A stretch of 64,000 bases of DNA. It comes from Spirosoma utsteinense. GTDB lineage: Bacteria > Bacteroidota > Bacteroidia > Cytophagales > Spirosomataceae. Where the stretch lies: positions 62,001 through 126,000 of the forward strand of contig NZ_VFIA01000008.1 in the NCBI RefSeq assembly GCF_014282275.1, written 5' to 3'. A model generated the notes under the pieces. That model was given only the letters and a program-made list of their open reading frames with translations. It had not been told where the DNA came from and did not search any database. Below are positions 7,747 through 15,307 of the stretch, piece by piece; position 1 is the stretch's first letter, and every line of letters starts with the position of its first letter. The position numbers and the translations under genes are program-made.

Positions 7747-8083
7747 ACTCTACTACTGTCGACTTATGAGCAGCCTGTATGCACAGAATTGGGTTAGCAG
7801 TACGATCAGACAAAGCTGTTTTCTATGACTTATCCGGTACGACCTGATAAAGGTGATCAATGCCGTTGACTGTAGAAAGTGAACGGCATTGATCAAGTTC
7901 ATGCGTTTATTCTGCTGACCCAATCCACTGTGATTCAGATAGAAGGCCCGGCGGGCAGTTTTGTTTAAAAATTTAGTCTGCGCACTCCGGCACGGATTGA
8001 CTGCCTTTAAAACGACCCAAAAGCGTCCGGCATTATTCGTTGAATAATTTGTATCTTCACAACATTAATTAAATCGCTCTGTC
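7747..8083. other. Divergent intergenic region with a 14-bp inverted repeat
   Basis: 337 nt between the start of the SMP-30 gene (minus) and the start of the GMC gene (plus). The only clear structure is the inverted repeat at 7854-7895. No coding potential was seen. Confidence 0.6.
7854..7895. repeat. Perfect 14-bp inverted repeat in a divergent promoter region
   Basis: TGATCAATGCCGTT (7854-7867) and AACGGCATTGATCA (7882-7895) are exact reverse complements around a 14-nt spacer. Its position between two divergent starts suits an operator or a transcription attenuator; there is no T run. Confidence 0.75.
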
Positions 8084-9742
8084 ATGACATTCGATTACAT
8101 TATTGTGGGTGCCGGATCAGCGGGTTGTGTATTGGCCAACCGACTTTCAGCCGATGCCACCGTGTCGGTTTTGTTGGTAGAGGCAGGCGGGCCGGATACA
8201 AAGATGGAACTGCATATCCCGGCTGCTTATTCCAAGCTGAATGGCACGGCCGTAGACTGGGGTTTCTGGACAGAACCGCAAATGGCGCTCAATGGTCGTC
8301 GGATGTATCAGCCACGCGGCAAGACACTGGGCGGCTGTAGTTCAACGAACGCTATGGCCTATGTGCGCGGCAATCAGCACGACTACGACGACTGGGCCGC
8401 GCTCGGCAATGTCGGCTGGAGCTATGAGGATGTGCTCCCTTACTTTATCCGTTCGGAACACAACGAACAGATCCATCAACTCGACGCCCGCTACCACGGC
8501 CAGAACGGACCGCTGAATGTTACGTTCGCCACACGCTTTCGCACTCCGCTGGCCGATGCATTCGTTGAGTCATGTCAGCAAACCGGCATTCGGGCTAACC
8601 ACGACTATAATGGCGCAGAACAGGAAGGGACAGGGTTCTTTCAGTTTACCATCAAGGACGGGAAACGACATAGTGCAGCCACTGCTTTTCTGAAACCTGC
8701 ACTGAAGCGCGCGAATCTGACGGTTATTACCCGGGCGATGACTAAGCAGATCATCCTTAAAAACGACCGGGCTACAGGGATTGAATTCGTAACGGGCAAA
8801 AACCAGACGCAGGTTGCCACGGCCAGAAGGGAAGTGATTATATCGGCGGGTGCGTTTCAGTCGCCCCAGCTGCTGATGCTATCAGGCATTGGACCAGCCG
8901 ATGAACTTCGGTCGGCGGGGGTTGCGGTAAAGAAGATGTTAGCGGGTGTAGGGCAGAATTTGCAGGACCACCTGTTTTCGGGCGTTAGCACGCTGTGTTC
9001 ACAACGAGGTATTTCGTCTAATTTCCACCTGAAGCCCCTGAACCAGCTGAAAGCCCTTGGACAGTACCTGTTGTCGAAGAAAGGGCCTATGACCATTAGC
9101 CCGCTCGAAGCGGTAGCGTTCCTGAAAACAGATCCGACCAGAGACCGGGTCGACATGCAGTTTCATTTCGCACCGGTTCACATGGGTGACGATTACAAAG
9201 CGGATATGTATGATCTGGGCACCTGGCCAACATCTGACGGCTACATTATCCTCCCCACCTTGCTGAAGCCGAAAAGCGTGGGATATGTTGGGCTTCGCTC
9301 GGCGAACCCACTCGACGCGCCCGTCATTCAGCCCAATTACATGGAGCACGAAGACGATCGGCGGGTACTTATCAGCGGCATACGACAGGCGATCGAGGTT
9401 ATGCGGGCCGATGCGTTCGGGCCTTACCGCAACCGAATTCAGACGCCCCCCGACAGTACCTCCGACGATGGCATCTGGCAGCATATTCTACAACAGCTCG
9501 AAACGGTCTACCACCCCGTCGGCACCTGCAAAATGGGCACTGCCGATGACGAGATGGCCGTTGTCGACAGTGACTTACGGGTTCGGGGGCTGGAGGGGCT
9601 GCGCGTGGTCGATGCGTCCATAATGCCCACCATCATCTCGGGCAACACCAACGCACCGGTATACATGATTGCCGAGAAAGCGGCCGACCTAATTCTGGGG
9701 AATCAGCGTGCGGGCAGCACCAGACAAAGCATCACGTATTGA
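8084..9742 (+). CDS. GMC-family FAD oxidoreductase (choline dehydrogenase-like)
   Basis: A 552-residue flavoprotein that oxidises alcohols (choline, sugars or similar). The FAD-binding fold starts at residue 3 with IIVGAGSAGCVLANRLS, followed by LLVEAGG. PROSITE-type GMC signatures are present: QPRGKTLGGCSSTNAMAY and SAGAFQSPQLLMLSGIGP. The C-terminal catalytic His lies in VYHPVGTCKMG and the second catalytic position in SGNTNAPVYMIAEKA. No signal peptide is seen. The substrate is not determined; neighbours do not include a betaine pathway. The stop is 12 nt from the end of the convergent AlgX-like gene. Confidence 0.93.
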   Translation: MTFDYIIVGAGSAGCVLANRLSADATVSVLLVEAGGPDTKMELHIPAAYSKLNGTAVDWGFWTEPQMALNGRRMYQPRGKTLGGCSSTNAMAYVRGNQHDYDDWAALGNVGWSYEDVLPYFIRSEHNEQIHQLDARYHGQNGPLNVTFATRFRTPLADAFVESCQQTGIRANHDYNGAEQEGTGFFQFTIKDGKRHSAATAFLKPALKRANLTVITRAMTKQIILKNDRATGIEFVTGKNQTQVATARREVIISAGAFQSPQLLMLSGIGPADELRSAGVAVKKMLAGVGQNLQDHLFSGVSTLCSQRGISSNFHLKPLNQLKALGQYLLSKKGPMTISPLEAVAFLKTDPTRDRVDMQFHFAPVHMGDDYKADMYDLGTWPTSDGYIILPTLLKPKSVGYVGLRSANPLDAPVIQPNYMEHEDDRRVLISGIRQAIEVMRADAFGPYRNRIQTPPDSTSDDGIWQHILQQLETVYHPVGTCKMGTADDEMAVVDSDLRVRGLEGLRVVDASIMPTIISGNTNAPVYMIAEKAADLILGNQRAGSTRQSITY

Positions 9743-9754
9743 GTATAGCCCCGG

Positions 9755-10936
9755 CTAAAGGGCCGTCAGCATATCGATATTCCGCTCTACGATCTCAATC
9801 ACGAGTACGTCGGGCCGCTCCGTCTTCACCTGCCTGAGATCGAGCCGGGGGCTGCGTACCACATACATTTCGCGGAAATAACTCGGCACAAACTGGTTCA
9901 TGGTATAGCTGAACGAATCGCCGAGCAGAAACAGCTTGGGCAGGTTTGTGTTGGCCGTTACGAATCGTTCGGTTGGAAGACTTGTCTCCGGATTGGGCGT
10001 GCTTTCCAGCTTTTTGATACGCAGGTTAGCCGGTGGCTCGATCTGGTAATTGACAGAGTCCTGGATCTCCCGGTTCAGGGCGAGCAGAAATACCAGGTCG
10101 CCAGGAGAACCGGCCTTGGGCCGAATGCTGTAGCCCGCCAGCTGAGGCATGGGCATCTGGGGGAAATCCTGCCGAACCCGTTCTGCTACGCCCATCGACG
10201 CAATCAGGGAGCCGAAGTCATTCCAGTGGGTATCGGTCTGGCAATACGTTACGTTGATGGATTTGGCCGCCCGCAGCTTATCCCGAACGTCGATAAAGGG
10301 AATGCTTGAGTGCTGAGCCAGGTGTTGCTTCAGCCGGTCGAAGTTCGATGCCGTCTTACGCGTTTTCAGATAGTCAGGTACGTTTTCAGGGTAGATCGTG
10401 TACGAGTCGGGGGCAACGAGCACATATAGCTGGGTGCCTTGTTTGGCCAGTTCCTGCTGGTAGTAGGTTAACCGCCGGGTAATGGAGTCGAGCGTAACAG
10501 TCGATATGGGTTGTAGGCCGCGGTACTGATTGACAACCATGTTGTGACTGTTGCCGGGGAAAAACCACCCATTTTTACCAAGGACCACTTTTTCGGGCAG
10601 GGGCGACACCCCCAGCACGCCAAACTTCCAGTGGCTATACTGGTAGAACAGCGCATTTCGCCAGCCAAAATTCTCCTTGTAATACACGCCAAACCGGTTG
10701 ATGAAGGTGCGTACGTGTGGAAATTCGAACGTTGGGAAAGGAGCCAGAATGCGCTTTTCGGTACTTTTGAACCCCGCCGATAGCCCAAGCCACTGATCGA
10801 GCATAGGCAGCAGCAGCAAGGCGATAAACCCCGCGCCGGTGCAGAAAAAACGGATTCGCTTCGACAAAAAGCCCTGATCAGCACGAGGCCGGGTAGCAGC
10901 AGTCGGTTGACCTTGAGCATCGTTCGGTGACGGCAT
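9755..10936 (-). CDS. AlgX/AlgJ-like SGNH acetyltransferase-family protein
   Basis: A 393-residue protein with a cytoplasmic N-terminus, one membrane anchor (about residues 33-50) and a periplasmic SGNH-like domain. The family catalytic pairs are visible: TDTHWNDFG (Asp/His) in the middle and LLGDSFSYT (nucleophile Ser) towards the end. AlgX/AlgJ proteins take acetyl groups delivered by an AlgI-type MBOAT protein and place them on an exopolysaccharide. The MBOAT gene lies immediately upstream (11-nt gap), so the pair is almost certainly one operon. The modified polymer is unknown; no alginate genes are nearby. Confidence 0.9.
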   Translation of the reverse strand: MPSPNDAQGQPTAATRPRADQGFLSKRIRFFCTGAGFIALLLLPMLDQWLGLSAGFKSTEKRILAPFPTFEFPHVRTFINRFGVYYKENFGWRNALFYQYSHWKFGVLGVSPLPEKVVLGKNGWFFPGNSHNMVVNQYRGLQPISTVTLDSITRRLTYYQQELAKQGTQLYVLVAPDSYTIYPENVPDYLKTRKTASNFDRLKQHLAQHSSIPFIDVRDKLRAAKSINVTYCQTDTHWNDFGSLIASMGVAERVRQDFPQMPMPQLAGYSIRPKAGSPGDLVFLLALNREIQDSVNYQIEPPANLRIKKLESTPNPETSLPTERFVTANTNLPKLFLLGDSFSYTMNQFVPSYFREMYVVRSPRLDLRQVKTERPDVLVIEIVERNIDMLTAL

Positions 10937-10947
10937 GAGCGTTGGTA

Positions 10948-12393
10948 TTAGAATCGAAAGTAAATGAACGGGTTGTAGGTGTCGGCGGCCAGGTACATGA
11001 CCGCCATGATGAATAACCCAAACAGGCCAATAGCATACAGCGAATCGAGCGTCGTTTTCAGGAAGCCGGAGGTCAGCCGCGACTGGACCCGATCCCAGCC
11101 GCGCTGGAACCAGTGATAGACGGGCATCGACAGGACCACTCCCAGAAGTAGTGCCGCGACGACCTCGGTATTCAGCAGGATTACCGGAGGAAAGGCCACA
11201 TTTTCGCCCAGTGGCGGAGCGAGGCCAATCAGTTTACGCAGGTAAGCCAGCCCTTCGGTCAGGGTCTCGGCCCGAAAAAATACCCAGCCCGCCATGACCA
11301 CCAGTAGCGTGTACACATGGGCTACCGGTGCCCAGATACGCTCCAGCCATTTGCCCAGTCCGGCGCGTTCGATGAGCAGAAAAATACCGTGGTAAAGACC
11401 CCAGACGATGAAACTCCAGCTGGCTCCGTGCCACAGGCCCGTTACCAGAAAAACGATCAGCAGGTTACGGTAGGTGCGCACGTTGCCGCCCCGGTTGCCG
11501 CCCAGCGGGATATAAACGTAATCGCGAAACCAGCTCGACAGCGAGATATGCCAGCGACGCCAGAAGTCCTGGATCGAGCGGGCGATATACGGGTAATTGA
11601 AATTTTCTTTGAAGTCGAACCCGACCATTTTTCCCAGGCCAATAGCCATATCGGAATAACCGGAAAAATCGAAGTAGATCTGGAGCGTATACGCGACAAT
11701 ACCCAGCCAGGCTGTAGCCATTGGATAGCTATCCGGGGGGGCGTTAAATACCGTATCGGCCAGTTCGGCAAAGGTGTTAGCCAGCAATATTTTCTTGGCA
11801 AGGCCGATAATAAACCGCTCGGCTCCCAACCCGAACTTCTCGAAGGTCGTTGTCCGGTCGGCCAGTTCGGGCGCGATATCGGCGTAGCGCACGATGGGCC
11901 CGGCTATCTGGTGGGGAAACATGGCCACATAGGTACCGTAGTCCAGAAAACTGCGGTTGGCCTTAATGCGGCCCCAGTAGATATCGAGCGTGTACGAAAT
12001 TCCCTGAAAGGTATAGAAACTGATGCCGATCGGTAAGGCGATCTGAGACAGTGTCAGGTTGTCGGACGCGGGCAGGGCAAACGCTTCGGCAAACCCGCGA
12101 ACCGAGTCGAACAGAAAGTTTGCATATTTGTAATAGAACAGCAGCGACAGACTGCCAACGAGCGAAAGCCAGAGGCCTGCCCGGCGACGGCCCCGCTCAA
12201 TAAGCTGCCCCGCCACGTAGTTAATCAGGGCCGACCCCAGTAGTACCAGTACCACCGGACCCTCGCCCCAGGCATAAAATAACAGGCTGGCCGCAAACAG
12301 AAAGGCGTTATGCCAGTTCTTTGGCAATAAATAATAGACGAAAAGGAATAACGGCAGGTACAGGAATAAAAAGATTGCCGAACTGAATAGCAT
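10948..12393 (-). CDS. MBOAT-family O-acyltransferase (AlgI-like)
   Basis: A 481-residue polytopic inner-membrane protein with roughly ten to twelve helices. AlgI-type signatures include PLFLFVYYLLPK at the start, DFSGYSDMAIGLGKMVGFDFKENFNYPY (given here as a region at about residues 242-269), FWRRWHISLSSWFRDY and the catalytic-His motif TGLWHGASWSF. It would move acetyl groups across the membrane for polysaccharide O-acetylation, handing them to the downstream AlgX-like partner. A TACTTTTG -7 element lies 25 nt before the start on the minus strand. Confidence 0.95.
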   Translation of the reverse strand: MLFSSAIFLFLYLPLFLFVYYLLPKNWHNAFLFAASLLFYAWGEGPVVLVLLGSALINYVAGQLIERGRRRAGLWLSLVGSLSLLFYYKYANFLFDSVRGFAEAFALPASDNLTLSQIALPIGISFYTFQGISYTLDIYWGRIKANRSFLDYGTYVAMFPHQIAGPIVRYADIAPELADRTTTFEKFGLGAERFIIGLAKKILLANTFAELADTVFNAPPDSYPMATAWLGIVAYTLQIYFDFSGYSDMAIGLGKMVGFDFKENFNYPYIARSIQDFWRRWHISLSSWFRDYVYIPLGGNRGGNVRTYRNLLIVFLVTGLWHGASWSFIVWGLYHGIFLLIERAGLGKWLERIWAPVAHVYTLLVVMAGWVFFRAETLTEGLAYLRKLIGLAPPLGENVAFPPVILLNTEVVAALLLGVVLSMPVYHWFQRGWDRVQSRLTSGFLKTTLDSLYAIGLFGLFIMAVMYLAADTYNPFIYFRF

Positions 12394-12417
12394 GTTATTT
12401 TTGTCGGGTATTTAGCG

Positions 12418-12425
12418 CAAAAGTA
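12418..12425 (-). promoter_or_regulatory. Candidate -7 element for the O-acetylation operon
   Basis: On the minus strand this reads TACTTTTG, a TAnnTTTG match 24 nt before the MBOAT start codon. No TTG was found at the ideal upstream spacing, so support is partial. Confidence 0.45.
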
Positions 12426-12470
12426 CTTTTTTCAGTCAACAAACCCATTAGAGATCGTGGGCCGGTATGT

Positions 12471-13673
12471 ATGAATTCAGCATTTGATTTTTTGTTCAAC
12501 ATCGATACTGACTGGCTACGGGTTTCTGCTCTTGCTTCCCGCTTACCCGCCGTCTCCCCCGGAAACACGTATGTGTTTGCGGCTGTACTCGTGCTTGTGC
12601 TTCTCCCTTTTCTGGAAAAGCGGGCCCGTCAGCGCTACCCATTTGCCCGGACCGGAATTCAGTATGGAGCGATGTGCCTGCTGGCGCTTTGTTTATGGCC
12701 CGTTGCCTGTGTTCAGATCGAGCCCGTCGACAAAACTACGGCGGGCCGGGAAGCCGCCGACCCTGGCTGCGATACGCCGGGTTGCGTACCTGCGACGGTC
12801 AAGCGTGCGTCCAGAACCATACCCGCCCCTACGCCACAAGGCTTGCCTGTTCCAACGTTCGCCCTACAGGAAGGTACCGTCGCCTTCGGCAGCCCGATCA
12901 AGCTATCGGTGTCGAGCCTTCCCGTTGGGGCAGTGATCGAGTATTCGTATGATAATGGAAAAACCTGGATACCGGGCGATCAGGTGCCGGTTTTGAGTAC
13001 AGGGCCTATTTTGAGCCGTACCCGAATCAATGAACTGACCTCAGGCCCGTCGCAAGCCGCCTTTAAGCCCTACTACCAACGCATGATGGTCATAGGCAAC
13101 AGCATTATGGACCACGCGCCATTGCCGGAGAAAGGCTGGTTCCTTTCCAATGGTATGGCGGCTTCGGCACCCGATAAAGATTTTGTGCACCTGCTGACAG
13201 CCAATTTAGCCGCACAATATCCCAAGGTAGCGGTTCGGCTGGTGTCGGCAGGAAATTTTGAGCGTCAGTTCAGCCGGTCGGAATACAGCATCGATGAGTT
13301 CAATGAACCCCTGCAACAGTTCAGGCCCGATCTGATCATTATCCGGATGGGCGAAAATATTGACGAGGGAGAAGTACAGAGTCCGCGCAGCTTCGAGTCA
13401 CAGTTTCGGCTCCTGCTGGATCGGTTCACCACCTACCTCGGCCAACCCGTTAAGATCGTCTGCACTACCAGCGTGTGGAAACGGCCGCAGGCCGATGCCG
13501 TTATCCGCCGGGTATGCCTTGAAAAAGGTATTACACTGGCCGATCTGGGCACCATGGTCGGTCAGGATCAGTATTTTGCCTTTCGGGAATACAAGGATGC
13601 TTCTGTTGGCGCTCACCCGAATGATGCCGGGATGAGACGCATCGCCGATCTGATCTGGGCGAAATTACCCTGA
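12471..13673 (+). CDS. SGNH/GDSL-family hydrolase with N-terminal membrane region
   Basis: A 400-residue protein. Two hydrophobic segments (about residues 30-45 and 62-82) suggest a membrane anchor, followed by a low-complexity linker, a small beta-rich domain (about 125-200, EYSYDNGKTWIPGD) and a C-terminal SGNH esterase domain. Catalytic blocks: VIGNSIMDH (block I Ser replaced in context by GNS), IIRMGENID (block III) and GAHPNDAGMRRIADL (block V Asp/His). It is divergent from the AlgI/AlgX pair, which suggests a deacetylase or a second acyl-transfer step on the same polysaccharide. That link is inference. Confidence 0.8.
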   Translation: MNSAFDFLFNIDTDWLRVSALASRLPAVSPGNTYVFAAVLVLVLLPFLEKRARQRYPFARTGIQYGAMCLLALCLWPVACVQIEPVDKTTAGREAADPGCDTPGCVPATVKRASRTIPAPTPQGLPVPTFALQEGTVAFGSPIKLSVSSLPVGAVIEYSYDNGKTWIPGDQVPVLSTGPILSRTRINELTSGPSQAAFKPYYQRMMVIGNSIMDHAPLPEKGWFLSNGMAASAPDKDFVHLLTANLAAQYPKVAVRLVSAGNFERQFSRSEYSIDEFNEPLQQFRPDLIIIRMGENIDEGEVQSPRSFESQFRLLLDRFTTYLGQPVKIVCTTSVWKRPQADAVIRRVCLEKGITLADLGTMVGQDQYFAFREYKDASVGAHPNDAGMRRIADLIWAKLP

Positions 13674-13693
13674 TAGGAACGAATGAAAGTTAT

Positions 13694-13730
13694 AACCACT
13701 ACCAGGGGCTTACAGCCCACTGGCAGGGTT
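13694..13730 (+). repeat. REP-like hairpin repeat, copy 1
   Basis: A 37-nt unit beginning AACCACTACCAGGGG and ending ACTGGCAGGGTT. It folds as CCAG-GGGC-TTACA-GCCC-A-CTGG with outer AACC/GGTT, extended here by flanking GTTAT/ATAAC (13689-13735). Two further copies lie at 25997-26034 and 26053-26089. It sits between convergent genes. Confidence 0.8.
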
Positions 13731-13741
13731 ATAACTCCGTC

Positions 13742-13777
13742 AAAAAGGCGACTCCTGTAGCGGGAGTCGCCTTTTTT
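13742..13777. terminator. Bidirectional intrinsic terminator
   Basis: AAAAAGGCGACTCC (13742-13755) pairs perfectly with 13763-13776 around a 7-nt loop. Both strands end in a T run, so it can serve the SGNH gene and the convergent outer-membrane protein gene. Confidence 0.9.
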
Positions 13778-13826
13778 CGATAAGAAACCTATCCGGAACA
13801 AATATTCCGGCAGCAATAAAAACCGA

Positions 13827-14441
13827 TCAGAAGAATGACAGCCGCAATACAAAGGGGCTACCGTAGATAGTCCGTGCCAGCGCATTATCGCTGTAATTGA
13901 GATTATACAACGCTGTCAGGTTTACACCAAACCGGCGTGAAATGGGCTGCATGTAGGTTAGACCGATCAAGGGGGCGGTCAAGGATGCCTGCACATTGCC
14001 CAGACCATCTACTTTCTCCTGAATGGTGCTGTTTTCAATTTCTCCGTGTAGATACAGGTTCGATATCAGCGACGGAATAAACTCATACATGACGAATGCC
14101 CGCGCACCATACTGGTTGTAAGTTGTTGGCACATAATAGGGCTGCTTGTAGCGGGTATATGTATAACTTCCGCCAATTCCGACCAGCAACCGCTCGGTAG
14201 CCTGATACGCCACGACCGGCGACGCCCCCAGACTAAACGGATTACCAAACCGAAACCCGTTGATACCACCCCCAAAGCGCAGGCGCTGACCAAAGGGCAG
14301 GGGCCGGCCTTCGGGAGTTTGTGTACGCAGTGGGTCCTGACCCTGTCCCCGGCGATCATCGGGGTCTTCGGTAAGTTGACCGAAGGCTACGGTGCTGCTG
14401 AGCAGAGCCGCGATTACGACTATTTTGTGTATGTAATTCAT
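13827..14441 (-). CDS. Outer-membrane beta-barrel protein, hypothetical
   Basis: The start chosen is the ATG at 14441, which begins a good signal peptide (NYIHKIVVIAALLSSTVAFG). The frame stays open upstream to 14555, but that extension is not signal-like. The mature part of about 180 residues alternates hydrophobic and polar residues (RLLVGIGGSYTYTRYKQ, SLISNLYLHGEIENS) and ends with aromatic Phe-Phe (FVLRLSFF), as expected of an outer-membrane barrel. No named family is recognised. The mature N-terminus is polar (LTEDPDDRRGQGQDP). The MgtC-like gene lies 123 nt upstream on the same strand. Confidence 0.8.
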   Translation of the reverse strand: MNYIHKIVVIAALLSSTVAFGQLTEDPDDRRGQGQDPLRTQTPEGRPLPFGQRLRFGGGINGFRFGNPFSLGASPVVAYQATERLLVGIGGSYTYTRYKQPYYVPTTYNQYGARAFVMYEFIPSLISNLYLHGEIENSTIQEKVDGLGNVQASLTAPLIGLTYMQPISRRFGVNLTALYNLNYSDNALARTIYGSPFVLRLSFF

Positions 14442-14564
14442 GATAGATACGAAAGTGCCATTCAGCACGATTAGTAACGAAATCGGCCCGTTCAATAGTA
14501 CGCAGGCAGGCCCGGCCTTGTTGCATTCTCTCAGAATGACTCTTTGCAGCGTCAAACCGTTCAG

Positions 14565-15194
14565 TCAGAACGTAAATTCTTTCACTTCGGGGTCATTGAG
14601 CAAGCGTTTAATGCACTTTTCGTGACTCTTCTCCGAACCTTGTACGCGCCACTGACCAATTATGTCGGTTCCGATACGCTGCTGCCGGTTACGCGTTGGC
14701 GACAGGCCGCATTCGGTAAAAAAATTTTCATACTGGTAGAGTGTCTTGTGCCGAAACGCCGTTACAATCCTGTAATCACGGGTCTGGTTGGCCCTACCAA
14801 TCCGCTTCGACAAGCCTGTCAATAACAGTAACGCCCCCATAATTATACCAAAACCGATGAGGGCCAGGTCGTAAAGACCTCCCCCCAGACTCATACCCAG
14901 CGCCGACACGGCCCAAACGGTAGCGGCTGTTGTCAGGCCTTTTATGCGGTTCTCTTCCCGGAAAATGATACCCGCCCCCAGGAAGCCGATACCGTTGACA
15001 ATATTGGCCGCTATCCGGTCGCCGGCCCCGCCAATCCGACCCGATACGATCGTGAACAGGGCCGATCCAACGCAGATCATGATCATGGTACGAAAACCGG
15101 CAGCTTTCCCATTGTATTCGCGCTCGGCCCCGATAAGCCCACCCATGAGCAAGGCTACTACCAGCCGAATACTATCTTCCTCTGCGAAAGCCAT
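14565..15194 (-). CDS. MgtC/SapB-family membrane protein
   Basis: A 209-residue protein with four to five membrane helices and a C-terminal soluble tail. The MgtC signature is clear: GGLIGAEREYNGKAAGFRT near the start, NGIGFLGAGIIFRE and GLTTAATVWAVSALGM. The family is linked to Mg2+ limitation, membrane potential and ATP-synthase control in pathogens; in environmental bacteria the role is poorly defined. The tail of about 75 residues resembles an ACT-like regulatory domain (ending LLNDPEVKEFTF). It is divergent from uvrA. Confidence 0.92.
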   Translation of the reverse strand: MAFAEEDSIRLVVALLMGGLIGAEREYNGKAAGFRTMIMICVGSALFTIVSGRIGGAGDRIAANIVNGIGFLGAGIIFREENRIKGLTTAATVWAVSALGMSLGGGLYDLALIGFGIIMGALLLLTGLSKRIGRANQTRDYRIVTAFRHKTLYQYENFFTECGLSPTRNRQQRIGTDIIGQWRVQGSEKSHEKCIKRLLNDPEVKEFTF

Positions 15195-15307
15195 ACACGT
15201 ATGAATGAAATAAGATGTGCCAGATAGCCGACATCACACCTGGCTCAAGAACCTAACCGAACGTAAAACCGTTAAAACTTAGATAGAGTTTACCCTACTG
15301 ACTCCGC

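Noticed and set aside
11317-12036. 239-codon plus-strand frame opposite the MBOAT gene
   Set aside because: Antisense shadow of a well-supported membrane acyltransferase gene.
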